In this document: positions 22,264-32,501 of the stretch, one piece after another | Layout: every line of letters begins with the position of its first letter | How positions within the stretch are numbered: the stretch's first letter is position 1 | Assembly (NCBI RefSeq): GCF_050624435.1 | Contig: NC_134542.1 | Coordinates: 8,614,497 to 8,678,496 of the forward strand | Length of the DNA stretch: 64,000 nt | Origin: Tenrec ecaudatus | Lineage: Eukaryota > Chordata > Mammalia > Afrosoricida > Tenrecidae | Direction: 5' to 3' | Made by a program: the position numbers and the translations under genes | The notes under the pieces: generated by a model | Seen by the model: the letters and a program-made list of their open reading frames with translations, nothing else | What the model was told of the DNA's origin: nothing | The model's database searches: none

Positions 22264-22325
22264 CCGTTTGAACTGCTAACCTTGTGGTTAGAAGCCCACT
22301 GTGTAGACCACTGCACCACCAGGTC
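22264..22325 (-). mobile_element. AfroSINE head fragment
   Basis: GTTTGAACTGCTAACCTTGT, then a block ending ACTGCACCACCAGGTC: a reversed SINE head. Confidence 0.75.
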
Positions 22326-22451
22326 AGCTGGTCGACCGACCGACTGACTAGTTAAACCTCCACTGCCTAAGTGGATCCAAGCCCTTAAGAAGAGGGAGTT
22401 TTTAACCACCTGATTGAAGCTGTTCCTTTTTATTCCACAGAGAAAGACAGA

Positions 22452-22491
22452 GTGAGAGGGAGAGGGAGAGGGAGAGGGAGAGGGAGAGAGA

Positions 22492-22573
<82 letters not shown>
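22452..22573. repeat. (GAGAGG)n/(GA)n microsatellite
   Basis: About 120 bases of GA repeat, beginning as GAGAGG hexamers and becoming pure GA. It produces the long Ser-Leu and Arg-Glu open frames on either strand, which are not genes. A CA/TG run follows at 22655-22680. Confidence 0.97.
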
Positions 22574-22576
<3 letters not shown>

Positions 22577-23040
22577 GCTTCAAAACATTTGTGGGGAAAT
22601 CCCATTATTTTTTCATTCCATCTTCCCACAAACTTTTTGAAGTCCCCTGGCACATACACACACACACACACACATATGTATACACACCCACATCTATATA
22701 GGCCTGGCATAGAATATGTCCCTTTTGTCACTTGAAAGGTTGGATAATGAGAGAGGCGACTAAGACAGGGAATTCAAATGGTTTCTTAAAAAGAAACCTA
22801 TTTGATATGATGGAAGTTCCTATTTACTGAGACTGAAAGTTTGATAGATCCGTTTATTTTGAAGAACCTTCGTGTCAGATAGCACACGAAGCAGAGAAGT
22901 GGGTTTCTCGCGGTGACGGTGGACTCTTGAGACTGTCCTGGTTTTTGTTTTCCTGGATGTAGATTTCATTCCCCAAAGCTTTAAAAACCAAACAAAAAGA
23001 GCATTTCTTCCTACTCTCCCTGCAAACTCCTCCACAAGGT
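22574..23040. other. Unique sequence, nothing recognised
   Basis: Apart from the short CA run near 22660 I see no feature. Confidence 0.35.
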
Positions 23041-23242
23041 GTCCTGGTGGCATGGTGTGCTAAACATTGGCCTGTAAACTGCAAGGTCAGCAGTTCAAAT
23101 CCACCAGCTGTTCCAAAAGAGAAAGATGGGGTTTTCTGCTCTGGTGAAGCGTTACTGTCCTGGAACCCCACAGGGGCAGTTCTAGCCTGTCCAGTGGGGT
23201 CACTATGAGTTGAATCCACTCAGTGGCTGAGTCTGAGTTTTT
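23041..23242 (+). mobile_element. AfroSINE
   Basis: GTCCTGGTGGCATGGTGTGC, then AAGGTCAGCAGTTC, then the tail CACTATGAGTTGAATCCACT. Confidence 0.92.
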
Positions 23243-23589
23243 GAGAGACCTTCTCAGCAAGGCACCATTCATGTCTCTCCTCCCCTCTCCACCCCCTTCC
23301 CAGTTCTCCCTGTGGGACTTCCCAGCCTTTGGCATTCCTGGCCTGAAGATGGCTGTTGGGAATGGCCTCTGGCTTAACAAACAACTGCAGGATTTGCTGG
23401 CTCTGCCCTTAAGAAGTTCACATGTGGACTTGGCCCTGCCGTTGGAAAACTGTCATTGCCTGGGCTCTCCCAGAGGCCTCCCTGGCCTGTGTTCTGTCCA
23501 GCTCTTACCCTGAAGTCCAGTCCCAACCAGTCTGATCCTCTATTTTCTCAGTGACTGTGCCGGCATCCGACCCCGTTGACCTTCTCTCT

Positions 23590-23830
23590 TCCTCCCCATC
23601 ACTTCTCCCGGCCCCTCCGCTCTGGTCCCACGGGCCTCCTCACTATTCCCTGAGCACGAGGCCAGCTCTTGCCTCCAGGCCTTCACATCAGATGCCCTGT
23701 GGACGTCTGGAAGGTTCTGCCCCTTGGAAGTCCCTGTGGTTCCTTCCCTTGCTCAAAAGTCCCCTTCTCAAGGAAGCCCAACCTGACTCACCCCTTTACC
23801 ATGTTAGCCTCCCCTCACGTGTCTCTCCGC
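23590..23830 (+). mobile_element. L2-like LINE 3' end
   Basis: GCCTCCAGGCCTTCACATCA, then GGAAGGTTCTGCC, then CCCCTTCTCAAGGAAGCCCA is the order of the ancient L2 3' end. The open frame over it (PSHQMP...) is incidental. Confidence 0.55.
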
Positions 23831-24526
23831 CCAGAGGCCCCTGGGAAGAGAGAGAGGGGACGGACTTCAGAGAGGTCGCAGCCTCGAAGGTGCTAGAGAG
23901 CAGGTCTGCTGCACACGCTTTGGGTCGCCCTGAGTCAGAGCTGACACCAACCAGCCTTTGACAAAGTAGACTGTCCTCGACACAGAACCTGCGAGCGGCT
24001 CTTGGGTGGGACTTTATTTCTTCGCCCTCCTTGGGCAGCAGGGTGGAGATGCCAGTGGCTGGGTGGAAACCTGGTGGGTCTGTGCTCTCGGACGCCAGGC
24101 AGTGGACCCACAATTCACCCCCCCCCCAACCTGTGAGGCCCCCAGGCTCTTCCATGACACTACTAGAGCATCTAGAAGCACGAGCTGCCTTTTTGTACAC
24201 GAAATTGTCCCTAGCTGCTCTTTCCGGGGGCTGTCCCTTTGAGCTAGCAGGAGGGGCGACTCCACACCTAACACCTTATCCTCTTCCCTACTGTCTCCCA
24301 GATCCCAGAACCAAGGAGACCCGTCTGTACCTGAGCCAAGAGAACCAGCAAGCCATCGGGTGGATTTTCATTCACCCGAGACTGTCACAGGTACCTGTAC
24401 CCAGGCCTCCTAAAGAAGCCTCACCTGGGCTCGGCCTGGACCTGGATGCAGCGCCAGAACAAGCCAGAGGGAACTGCCAAGACTGAATCTCTCCTATCAC
24501 GCCATTCAAGAAAAAAGCAACACGCT
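23831..24526. other. GC-rich unique sequence
   Basis: Open frames overlap on both strands at 23796-24486 without any recognised domain. The frame at 24031-24486 has no splice or start context that favours it. Confidence 0.35.
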
Positions 24527-25905
24527 GTTGTTGTTGTTGTTGTTGTTGGGTACCATCGAGTCATTTCCAGCCCAGAGCCGCGCTGCGTCTCACACCGCCT
24601 GGTCCTGTGCCATCTTCACAACTGCTCCTAGGTCGGAGCGTGCCGTCACGGCCCTTGTGTCCCGCTATTTCGCTGAGGGTCTGTCTATTTTTGCACATGC
24701 TCTACTTTACCAAGTCGGATGACCTTCAGCAAGGAAAGGATCCTCCTGATATTTGCCCCAAGTCAGGGAGGCCAAGTCCTGCCATCATCTCTCTAAGGAG
24801 CACGTTGGAGGTGCTTCCTCCGAGACATACCTACTCATTCTTCTGGTGGACGAATGTGCAATATTCTTCGGCAATACCAATAAAGTCGAAGGCATGGATT
24901 CCTTTCCAGTTTTCCTGATTCATTATCTATCTTGGGTAAGGCATGCAATGCTGTGATTGGACGTCCCTGTGTGGGGCAGGGCCATGTTAGCCCTTAAAGT
25001 GGCATCTCTGGGCTGGGGCACTGGAAAGAGGCCTGCTGCAGCTTACTTAACCAATGGGATACATGGTTCGATTTCCTGACTACTGCCTCTGTGAGCGTTA
25101 ATTATGGATCCAAGTGAAATGAAATCTTGGACAATCTTTGGAAATCATTCTCTTTCCCATTGCTCATGATGCTGCTTCTTGGTCTTGCTGTGAGGATTTG
25201 TGTTTTCTTTAAATTGAGTTGTAACGCATGCCAAAGGCTGCAGTCCTTGATCTTCATGGGCAAGTCCTTCAAGTCCTCCTCACCTTCAGCGAGCAAGGCT
25301 GTGCCATCTGCATATCTCAGGTTGTAAATCAGCCTTCCTCCAATCCTGATGCCACGTTCTTCTTCAAATAGTCCAGCTTCTTAGATGATTTGCTCAGCAT
25401 ACAGATTGAAGGAGGCAATCTTTCCTTATTATAAACCAGGCAGCATTTCCTTGCCCTGTTTTAACAACTGTCTCTTGGCCAGACCCAAGTTCCACCTGAG
25501 CACAATGAAGTGTTCTGAGATCTTCCTTCTTCTCAATGGGCCCTTAATTTGTTATAATTCTCACAGTCACATGACTTTGCATCATCAATAAAACACAAGT
25601 AACTCTTTTCTGGTATTCTCTACTTTCTGGCAAGGTTCATCTGGCAGCAGCAATGATAATCTTTATGCCAAGTCCTTATCTGGATCTGGCTTGAGGTTCT
25701 GGCAGCTCCCTGTTCATATACTGCTACAACCATTTTTAATTACCTTCAGCAAAATTTTACTCATGTGGAATATTAATGCTATCATTTGATAATTTCTGCA
25801 TTTGGTTAGATCACTTGTCTTTGGAATGATCATATCTATAGATCTGTTCCAGTCAGTCAAGTGACTGTCTTCCAAATTACTTAGCCCTTTGTCGAAGCAT
25901 TTCAA
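24527..25905 (-). mobile_element. RTE LINE 3' half, reversed
   Basis: It begins with a (GTT)n run, the reverse of the element's 3' repeat. GGTACCATCGAGTCATTTCC, CTTCTTCAAATAGTCCAGCT and GATCTGTTCCAGTCAGTCAA follow in the expected reversed order, into the reverse-transcriptase region. It is 5'-truncated with many disruptions. Confidence 0.87.
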
Positions 25906-25917
25906 TCAATTCTTTTT

Positions 25918-26000
25918 TAAATTAAAAGATCGTTTTATTGGGGGTTCTTACAGCTCTTACAATAATCTGTACATCAATTGCATCAAACCTCTCTATTGAT
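25918..26000 (-). mobile_element. AATAAAATGA lineage repeat, short 3' end
   Basis: AAAAGATCGTTTTATTGGGG, then a CAGCTCTTAC block and CATCAATTGCATCAAACC: the extreme 3' end of the repeat at 16.9 kb, reversed, next to the RTE fragment. Confidence 0.75.
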
Positions 26001-26293
26001 TCTTGATGCCTTGTTTTTACCAATGCCCTCAGCGCAGCTTAGCCAACTTGCTTTACAATCACGCTTCTCCCTTCCAGACTGTTGGCAGTGACCTAAACCA
26101 AGTGTCTGTCACCCGCTGCACAGGTGAACAGGGGTGATACAGCCATACAATAGACAGGTGCACAACAATAAATGATGACAAGCTTATGATGCATGCAAAC
26201 ACACAACGAATCCCCAGAGCATTATGCTAACTGCAAAAGAAAAACAGCCAGATTCAAATGGCTGATAATGATGTAATTTCCTGTATATGATGC

Positions 26294-26881
26294 TGTGTTA
26301 GACAGGGTTCTCTAGAGAGATAAAACCAGATTGCTGATAATTAGAATGATAGATAGATAACACAAGAAATGAACTGTTAAATTATATACAGATAGAGAGA
26401 TATATAATACAAGAAATAAACAGTTAAATTATAAAGCAGTACAAATGACTCAGCGCAACTCACTCCTGTGAGAGAGTTGTGAGACACTGGCAGTCCTTCA
26501 TGTCTTGAGGGCCACCAGGTCCTCTGTAGAGAGAACTAGGCTCTCCCAGCACAGGAAGCAAACAGCAAGGCAGGTCACCAACCGTCAGCCAGGTCATCAA
26601 CCATCAGTCCCCACCCAGCTCCAGAGATGTACATTCCAATTCTCTGGCAAATCAAGTCTTAAAGGGACCTCAAATTACAGTGACACAGTTCACAGGTTAG
26701 CTGTCCTACAGGTAGTGTAGCTTGCAAATTGAGGCACAGAACAAGCAAGGCAGCCACACACTGGTCCGATGATCAAAGAGCGAGAGACAAGAAAGGTGAG
26801 GCTCACTGAGCCATTTATCTCTCCGCCCTTCAATTAATCCCACATGTGTTTATCGGCCAGGCTGGCACAATAAACTGTCTT
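26294..26881 (-). mobile_element. Solo LTR, MaLR-like, second family
   Basis: It starts TGTGTTAGACAGGGTTCTCT, the classic reversed MaLR end. It carries AT-rich GATAGATAGATAA stretches. GATGC flanks it on both sides (26289-26293 and 26882-26886). It is an old solo LTR distinct from the family at 8-10 kb. Confidence 0.6.
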
Positions 26882-27260
26882 GATGCCAATGGTTGTCCTT
26901 CCAGAGTATACCAAATGACAGCTACTAGACGCAGCCTGGTGGCTTCAGGGGACTGGAGTGGGAGAGGTGGGTCCCCTAGGGGCTCTGAGGAGCTCTGAGG
27001 GCCATTAAATAGGCTTTAGTCTTGACTGTAGTGCTGTCACTTCATCTGCTGGAGAAAACATCTAACCACACAAGGCAGTGGATTTGATTGAATATCATTG
27101 AAACCTCAATGAGCCTGACTTTAGAAAAACAACACAAAACTAAACTAACAAGATCAAGTAGTCTGACCCTCACCAAAAACAAAACCCCACATGGTGGTTC
27201 CGTTTGGCCCACGTGGTTCCCTAAACTGACCACTCTTAGTTGTGCTCGACAAGATCATGG

Positions 27261-28040
27261 GTGTGTCTTCTGGGAGACTTAGAGAAGAGGCCCACTCAAA
27301 GGAGCAAGTATCAGTAGAAGTCAACATCTTTACAATCTGTCAGGACAGCGACTGAGAGTTAACTGCCTGCTCATTAAAGTTGATATTCTAATTCCAGAAC
27401 TGATGGGAGTTTTTAAAAATAGGACTGCCTATTCCATCCTAAAGCATTTTCGGTCCTTGAGTTTACAGGAAAGCAGTGGGCGGTTGGACTCTCTGAAGCG
27501 CACACCACCCACCCTTAGAAATGCTGGCCACAGAGAGCACGGGACATGGCTGCTGGTCAGCAAGCGCAGGACTGGCATGTGCCAGGGGCTCTCCTGCAGC
27601 TGCTGCCATCTGAGGAACCCATGACAGCTGAAGGAGAGCCAGAGATGCCCGAGATTCAAGACTCCTCTGACTCGCGGGAAACGTCATGTTTATTCTGCCA
27701 ACTGCCAGGACAGAAGTAAGCCCCAAAGGGAGCTACTGACTCAGAAAGCCGCTGATCACAACTAGGATTCCAGCAGCTTTTCTAGAGAAGAACTTGCTTG
27801 ATAGCGTTCATGTGACCATAGTCCATGGAGCCAGAGGCCCCATCGATTCTAAGAAAGGAAAGCGTGCTGCATGCTCAGCGGGACCACACGGGCCTGGTTC
27901 TGAGACATCCTCACTGTATCCTCACTGATGGAGCTCACGGAGACTTACTGAGACATCCTCACTGTATCCTCACTGATGGAGCTCACGGAGACTTACTGAG
28001 ACATAGATTTCTGTCTTATTTTATATTTGTGCATGTACAT
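27261..28040. repeat. Inverted duplication, arm B
   Basis: Reverse complement of 17825-18565. Arm B holds an extra 48-bp tandem unit at 27902-27997 (GAGACATCCTCACTGTATCC start) that arm A has once. The ends (27261-27400) are more diverged than the core. A SINE in the mirrored orientation follows at 28085. Confidence 0.9.
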
Positions 28041-28084
28041 ACCAGGGAGCTCAAAAAAATGGAATAAAGAGATAATGGAATTTA

Positions 28085-28232
28085 ATGGTGGTGCAGTGGT
28101 TACAATTTGGGCTGTGATCCCAAAGGCCCACAGTTCAAACCCACTATCCGCTCCGCAGGAGCAAGAGGAGGCTCATTATGCCTCTAAACAGTCGCTCTGA
28201 GTCAGCATCAATTCAATGGCAGGGAGTGGAGG
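28085..28232 (+). mobile_element. AfroSINE
   Basis: ATGGTGGTGCAGTGGTTACA, then CCCACAGTTCAAACCCAC, then the tail CAGCATCAATTCAATGGCAG. The middle is shortened. Confidence 0.85.
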
Positions 28233-28319
28233 TATTTCTTGTATCGACTCAGAATTTCTTTTTCTGACACACCTTTCAGTTCAAAATCATGAGGTTTCCT
28301 GTTTGCCACACCTCAGGGT

Positions 28320-28495
28320 CCTTGAGGCCAGGGGAGGGCAAACATTTTCTGAAAGGGATGATGTAGGCTTTGGGGGGGTCATTTGGCCACTGTGGCAACT
28401 GCTTAGACCTGCCATCTCAATGCAATGCATCAATGAACATACATGGGCATGACCACATAAAACTTTATTTATGAACACAGAAATTTGAATTCCCC
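28320..28495 (+). mobile_element. MER-type hAT element
   Basis: GGGCAAACATTTTCTGAAAG, then AAACTTTATTTATGAACACA, then a GAAATTTGAATT block: same family as the copy at 15.3 kb, opposite orientation. Confidence 0.7.
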
Positions 28496-28530
28496 AGTGG
28501 CTATAACAAAGTCAGACCAACCCCTATTCT

Positions 28531-29030
28531 ATGCCATTAGGCCGGAGTATGTAGAGAAACAAATCCAGGGACACTCAGCTGTGTATAGGGAAGAGCTTTA
28601 TATTAAGAAGCATTTATATATCAAGAAGGCAACCCAGCCCAGTCCAACTCAAGTCCAGAAGTCTGATGTGAGTCTACAAGATCCTCTTCAGATCCACATA
28701 GCAGCAGGCCGGTGACGCAGAGAGGCGAACCAGGAAACAGGAAGCTCACAGGCTGGTGGGTGCAGGGTCACATGACTCCAAGGTCAGTTGGAACACGCAG
28801 GGTGCTGGCAGCTCTCAGGACTGGGCAGCTCACATGGGGCCGCCTCTCAAGGGGTGCAGAGTTCCAGCAGGCAAGAAGGCAGAGGACACAGAGAGAAGGG
28901 CACTCCAGTGTTTTCACTCTCCCAAGAAGGCCACTCTCCCAAGAAGGCATCATCAAGCCTCCACATGACTGACAGGCTGAACTCTGCCCCTAGCCAGGAG
29001 TGTCTAGTTGACATAGTATCTGTCTACCAC
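28531..29030 (-). mobile_element. Solo LTR, MaLR-like, diverged subfamily
   Basis: AGAGAAACAAATCCAGGGAC, then AACCCAGCCCAGTCCAACTC, then GGAAGCTCACAGGCTGGTGG. It ends near TCTGTCTACCAC. It is related to the copy at 11.46 kb. Borders are approximate. Confidence 0.65.
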
Positions 29031-29552
29031 TATAATGTACCATATCATTTAATAAAATAGAGAGATTCTAGTGTCCAGGATTGCCAGTGGGCCATTCGTG
29101 TCTAGTCTGGCCACTTGGATACTGGAGAATATTGGTGAGGATGTAGTGCAGCATCTAACAACAACCAAATCGTATCCACTCAAGGTCGTGTGATGTTCTG
29201 GGCTACTTTCTAGGTTAGCTGCCCATCCTGAAGAGATTCAACTTCACTTTTCTGTATTAGCACCTGCCCCCTCCAGATTGACAGGGGATTAAAATATGGA
29301 AAATCACACAGGAGCACTTAAAGGCTTTCCCCCAGAAGTAACCTGTATCCATGGAAATGCCAACCGCATGGCATGGTGGCTTTAGAATTCCAGCGAATTC
29401 TTTGACCTCACTGCCTCCACAAAAATGGAATGAATTCCTTGTCCCTTGAACATTGGTCAGTGGCAGTATCTCACTTGTAATAGGGTGTAACGTGGTGGAG
29501 GTGATGATTTGGAATTAGAGAGGGCTGATGGTTAATGTTACCTGCCGTCTAG
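29031..29552. other. Unique sequence, nothing recognised
   Basis: I see no exon, repeat or structured element here. Confidence 0.3.
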
Positions 29553-29706
29553 AAGCCCTGGTGGTGTAGTGGTTACATTGGCCCGCGATCCGCATGGTCA
29601 GCAGTTTGAAACCCCTCGCAGCTTTGTCACAAACAGTGAGAGTCTCCGAAACCCCCTGGGGGTTGCTATGAGTCAGCATTGACTCCATGGCAGTGCGTGC
29701 TGCTTT
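29553..29706 (+). mobile_element. AfroSINE
   Basis: AAGCCCTGGTGGTGTAGTGG, then CATGGTCAGCAGTTTGAAAC, then CAGCATTGACTCCATGGCAG. Confidence 0.92.
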
Positions 29707-30115
29707 GGAGTGGACTGGCCTAGGCCATGATTCTCGGTGGCTCAGCAGACAGGACGGAATCATCCTCCCTTTGCGAGCCAAGGTGAGCAGCCAGTCGTTT
29801 GGAAAGGAAGTGCCCTGGCTTTGGGCAAGTCTGCTGCAAAAGACCTCATGAAAGAGTGAAAGAGTAAGGCTGTCGCTTCGAGGACTACGGTGCACCTGAC
29901 CCTCATGGGCATGTAAGAGTTGGGCACTGAAAAGGGCGGATCCTAGAAAAATCGGTGCCTTTGAATTATAGTGCTGGCAAAGAACACTGAAGACACCCAG
30001 TCTTTCCGGAAGAAGGGCAGCCAGCATGCTCCTGAGCACTGGGGATGCCGAGATGTGGCAGAGGGTTGCTACGCATCAGAGCTGACCCGACAGCCCCTAG
30101 CAACAGATAATGGAT
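29707..30115 (+). mobile_element. RTE LINE 3' end
   Basis: TCTGCTGCAAAAGACCTCAT, then GTAAGAGTTGGGCACTGAAA, then a terminal block CATCAGAGCTGACCCGACAG follow the RTE 3' order. The first 90 bases are uncertain. Confidence 0.7.
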
Positions 30116-31265
30116 GCGAGCTGTGCCCACTGCTGACTGGCTCGTGAAAACCGAATTCATTCATTAATTTGAAAGTATTTGGAATTGAACAAATGTGAGT
30201 ATTCAGCGTGGTCTCAGGGATTCCACCACTCTATCGGACCAGTAAGCCTGGTCACTTTCATGATTCTGAGTTTTGTCCCAGCTTGCTCCCGCTCTATCCA
30301 GGACCTTCGAATGTGATCCCTTTCAGAGCTGTAGTAGCTGGGTACCATCTAGTTCTTCCGGTTTCAGGGTGATAGATACTGATGTCCATGTGGTTTATTA
30401 GCCCATTGCACCAATTGTGTCCACGTGTCTTCAATCTTCATAACTCTTTTCCCTCTGCACAGAGACTGAGTGTTGCACCTTATATACCTGCTCATGGGCT
30501 TTCAAGACTTCCTTGGACACTCACTGAAATCGAATGTGGAACAGAGTCTTTGTGGGCCATGTTATGCTAATGAATCTTAGGGCACCTGGAAACCACAGTT
30601 CTGGGCCTTCAGGCCCAGTGACTAATTCCCTGAAAAGTGTTTGGTTATGTTTAAAATATTTAATTTCAAAATTTGTTGTTCTTTGTAAACTAGCTATTTT
30701 TTTCACCTAGCCATTAATAATGAGGGTGAGTGACTATGTAAAGTTGAAATTCCAAACTAGGTAAATATGGGCTTCTTCTTTCTCTAGACCAGTTTGGCTT
30801 CTGCTGGAAGATTTAAGTAAAAGACAGGGGCGGGGAGGAATCCTTTTGTGCTTTAAGTCTTCCAAAGAGTGGATTTGATAATAGAAAGACTGTGAAATAA
30901 ACATGCAGAGCCAGGCTTTGGGGAAAATACCAAAGCATCCCCTTTGGTTTTTCCTCCTGATGACCTATGGTCTGGCAATGACAAGATAAGCTATGGAAGG
31001 GCCCCCACAATTTATTAGGGGTCTTAGGAAATATACATTGTATTCTTAAACTCCAACAATGATCAGAGTTCTTACAGTGTTCTCTTTAAAATGCCACATT
31101 GGTCTTTATGAAAGACTTTTTATAATGTTGAGTCTACGGGCTCATTTCACAGAAAAGAGTAGCCAGCTCCTGATTAGCAAAAGTCCAATGATACATTAGG
31201 CCTAAACTTTGCACAGACGTTGACAGCATTCCATTGTCAATGCTTTCTACCAAGAAGATTGAAAA
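30116..31265. other. Unique sequence
   Basis: No gene or repeat was recognised. It includes AT-rich parts around 30650-30720. Confidence 0.3.
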
Positions 31266-31612
31266 CGGTTGTTGTTGTTGTCGTTGTCGTTGTTAGGTGC
31301 CATGGAATTGATTCCTACTCACGGCAACCCCTTGGACAACAGAACGAAACTGGGCCTGCCTCACAATTCTGGTTAGGAGGGAGCCCACGGTGACAGCCAC
31401 TGTGTCCATCATCCATCTTGTCAAGGGCCTTCCTCTTTCTCGCTGCCCCTCTGCCTTACTGAGCACAGCACAATGTCCTTCTCCAGGGACCGGTCTCTCC
31501 TGAGACCGTGTCCGAAGTCTGTGAGATGAAGTCTCGCCGCCATCTTTGCTTCTTAAGAGCAGTCTGGCATGCCTCAGGAATGTCTGTTTCATGGAAATCA
31601 GTGTCACACGCA
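31266..31612 (-). mobile_element. RTE LINE 3' end, reversed
   Basis: (GTTGTT)n, then GGTGCCATGGAATTGATTCC, then AATGTCCTTCTCCAGGGACC: a clear RTE 3' end with its simple tail. Confidence 0.9.
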
Positions 31613-32205
31613 GACTACAGTGAAATCATTTATCTCAGGCCGTTGCCTCAGACTTGCTCTGTCCGATTGAAGCAGTAAGACAGTCCCGTGTTTAAATCGG
31701 TTCAGTGCGCTCCTCAACGAGGGTATTCTCATTGGAAACTGTTTCCATAACGCATTTAGAGTTCTCGGAGACCCTCAACAGATAACTCTGTGTTTGTATA
31801 TCATGCTGATAGGCAGAGTATCCTTTTAGGAGGATTACCTTGATGTAGACATGAGCAAAGTGTCTTTGTGTAACTTCTAGAAAGTGTCTTTAGAAGCAGG
31901 GTATAGACTCTCCCTCCCCCCCCCCCATTCCCATGGGCTGGGGTGTGGCTGTGACGGCTGGAGCACTGACAGCCACTTTGGATCATGAGGTAGAGCACTA
32001 ATCAGGGAATAGCAGACTAGAATGAGCCTGCCGACTACTGAGCTCCCTCACAGGCCTAGATGGTTTGCCTCTAGTTTTCTTTCATGGAGAACAAACAATA
32101 ACCTCTATCTTTTAAAGCCTCTGTTATTTTGTCCTCTTTTTTTATCATTATCTGCAGCTAAATTTAACCCTAATTCATAAACTGAACAGCTCACTGCCCA
32201 TCAAG
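31613..32205. other. Unique sequence with a poly-C run
   Basis: A C run lies at 31917-31926. Nothing coding was recognised. It is the downstream (3') side of the receptor gene, and no AATAAA on the - strand stood out. Confidence 0.35.
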
Positions 32206-32375
32206 GGCATTCTGACTGCTAGCCACAAGGTCAGCAGTTCAAAACCACCAGCCCCTCCAGGCGAAAGATGAGGCTGTCAACTCCCTTAAGTAGTTACAAT
32301 CTCAGAAACTCACGGGTGGGGGGGGGCAGTGCGACCCTGTCCCGTCAGGTTCCGATGAGTAACCTGAATTTATAG
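32206..32375 (+). mobile_element. AfroSINE, truncated
   Basis: CTGACTGCTAGCCACAAGGT, then CAGCAGTTCAAAACCACCAG, then a G-run and GGTTCCGATGAGT. The first part of the head is missing. It lies just downstream of the receptor gene. Confidence 0.8.
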
Positions 32376-32491
32376 AAAGGTACAAACACATTCTCAAAGG
32401 CTACCTAACTTGCTTCGCCTTACTCAAGCCAACCACACATGACTTACAATCCACACAAAATCAAATGAGGTTGAGGACAGGCGAGGCCTGG

Positions 32492-32501
32492 CTCCTACCT
32501 G
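32492..32501 (-). other. Donor-like site overlapping the receptor stop codon
   Basis: The last codons read ATC AGG TAG followed by GAGC. CAG/GTAGGA here matches a splice donor, with the TAG inside the intron side. If it is used, the reading frame would continue in another exon. Confidence 0.45.

Noticed and set aside
22402-22731. Long Ser-Leu and Arg-Glu open frames
   Set aside because: They are translations of the GA microsatellite on either strand.
13131-28000. Link between the 48-bp minisatellite at 13.1 kb and the 48-bp doubling at 27.9 kb
   Set aside because: Same period, but the sequences are unrelated; coincidence.
29515-30039. 174-codon - frame
   Set aside because: It is the antisense of an AfroSINE joined to an RTE 3' end.
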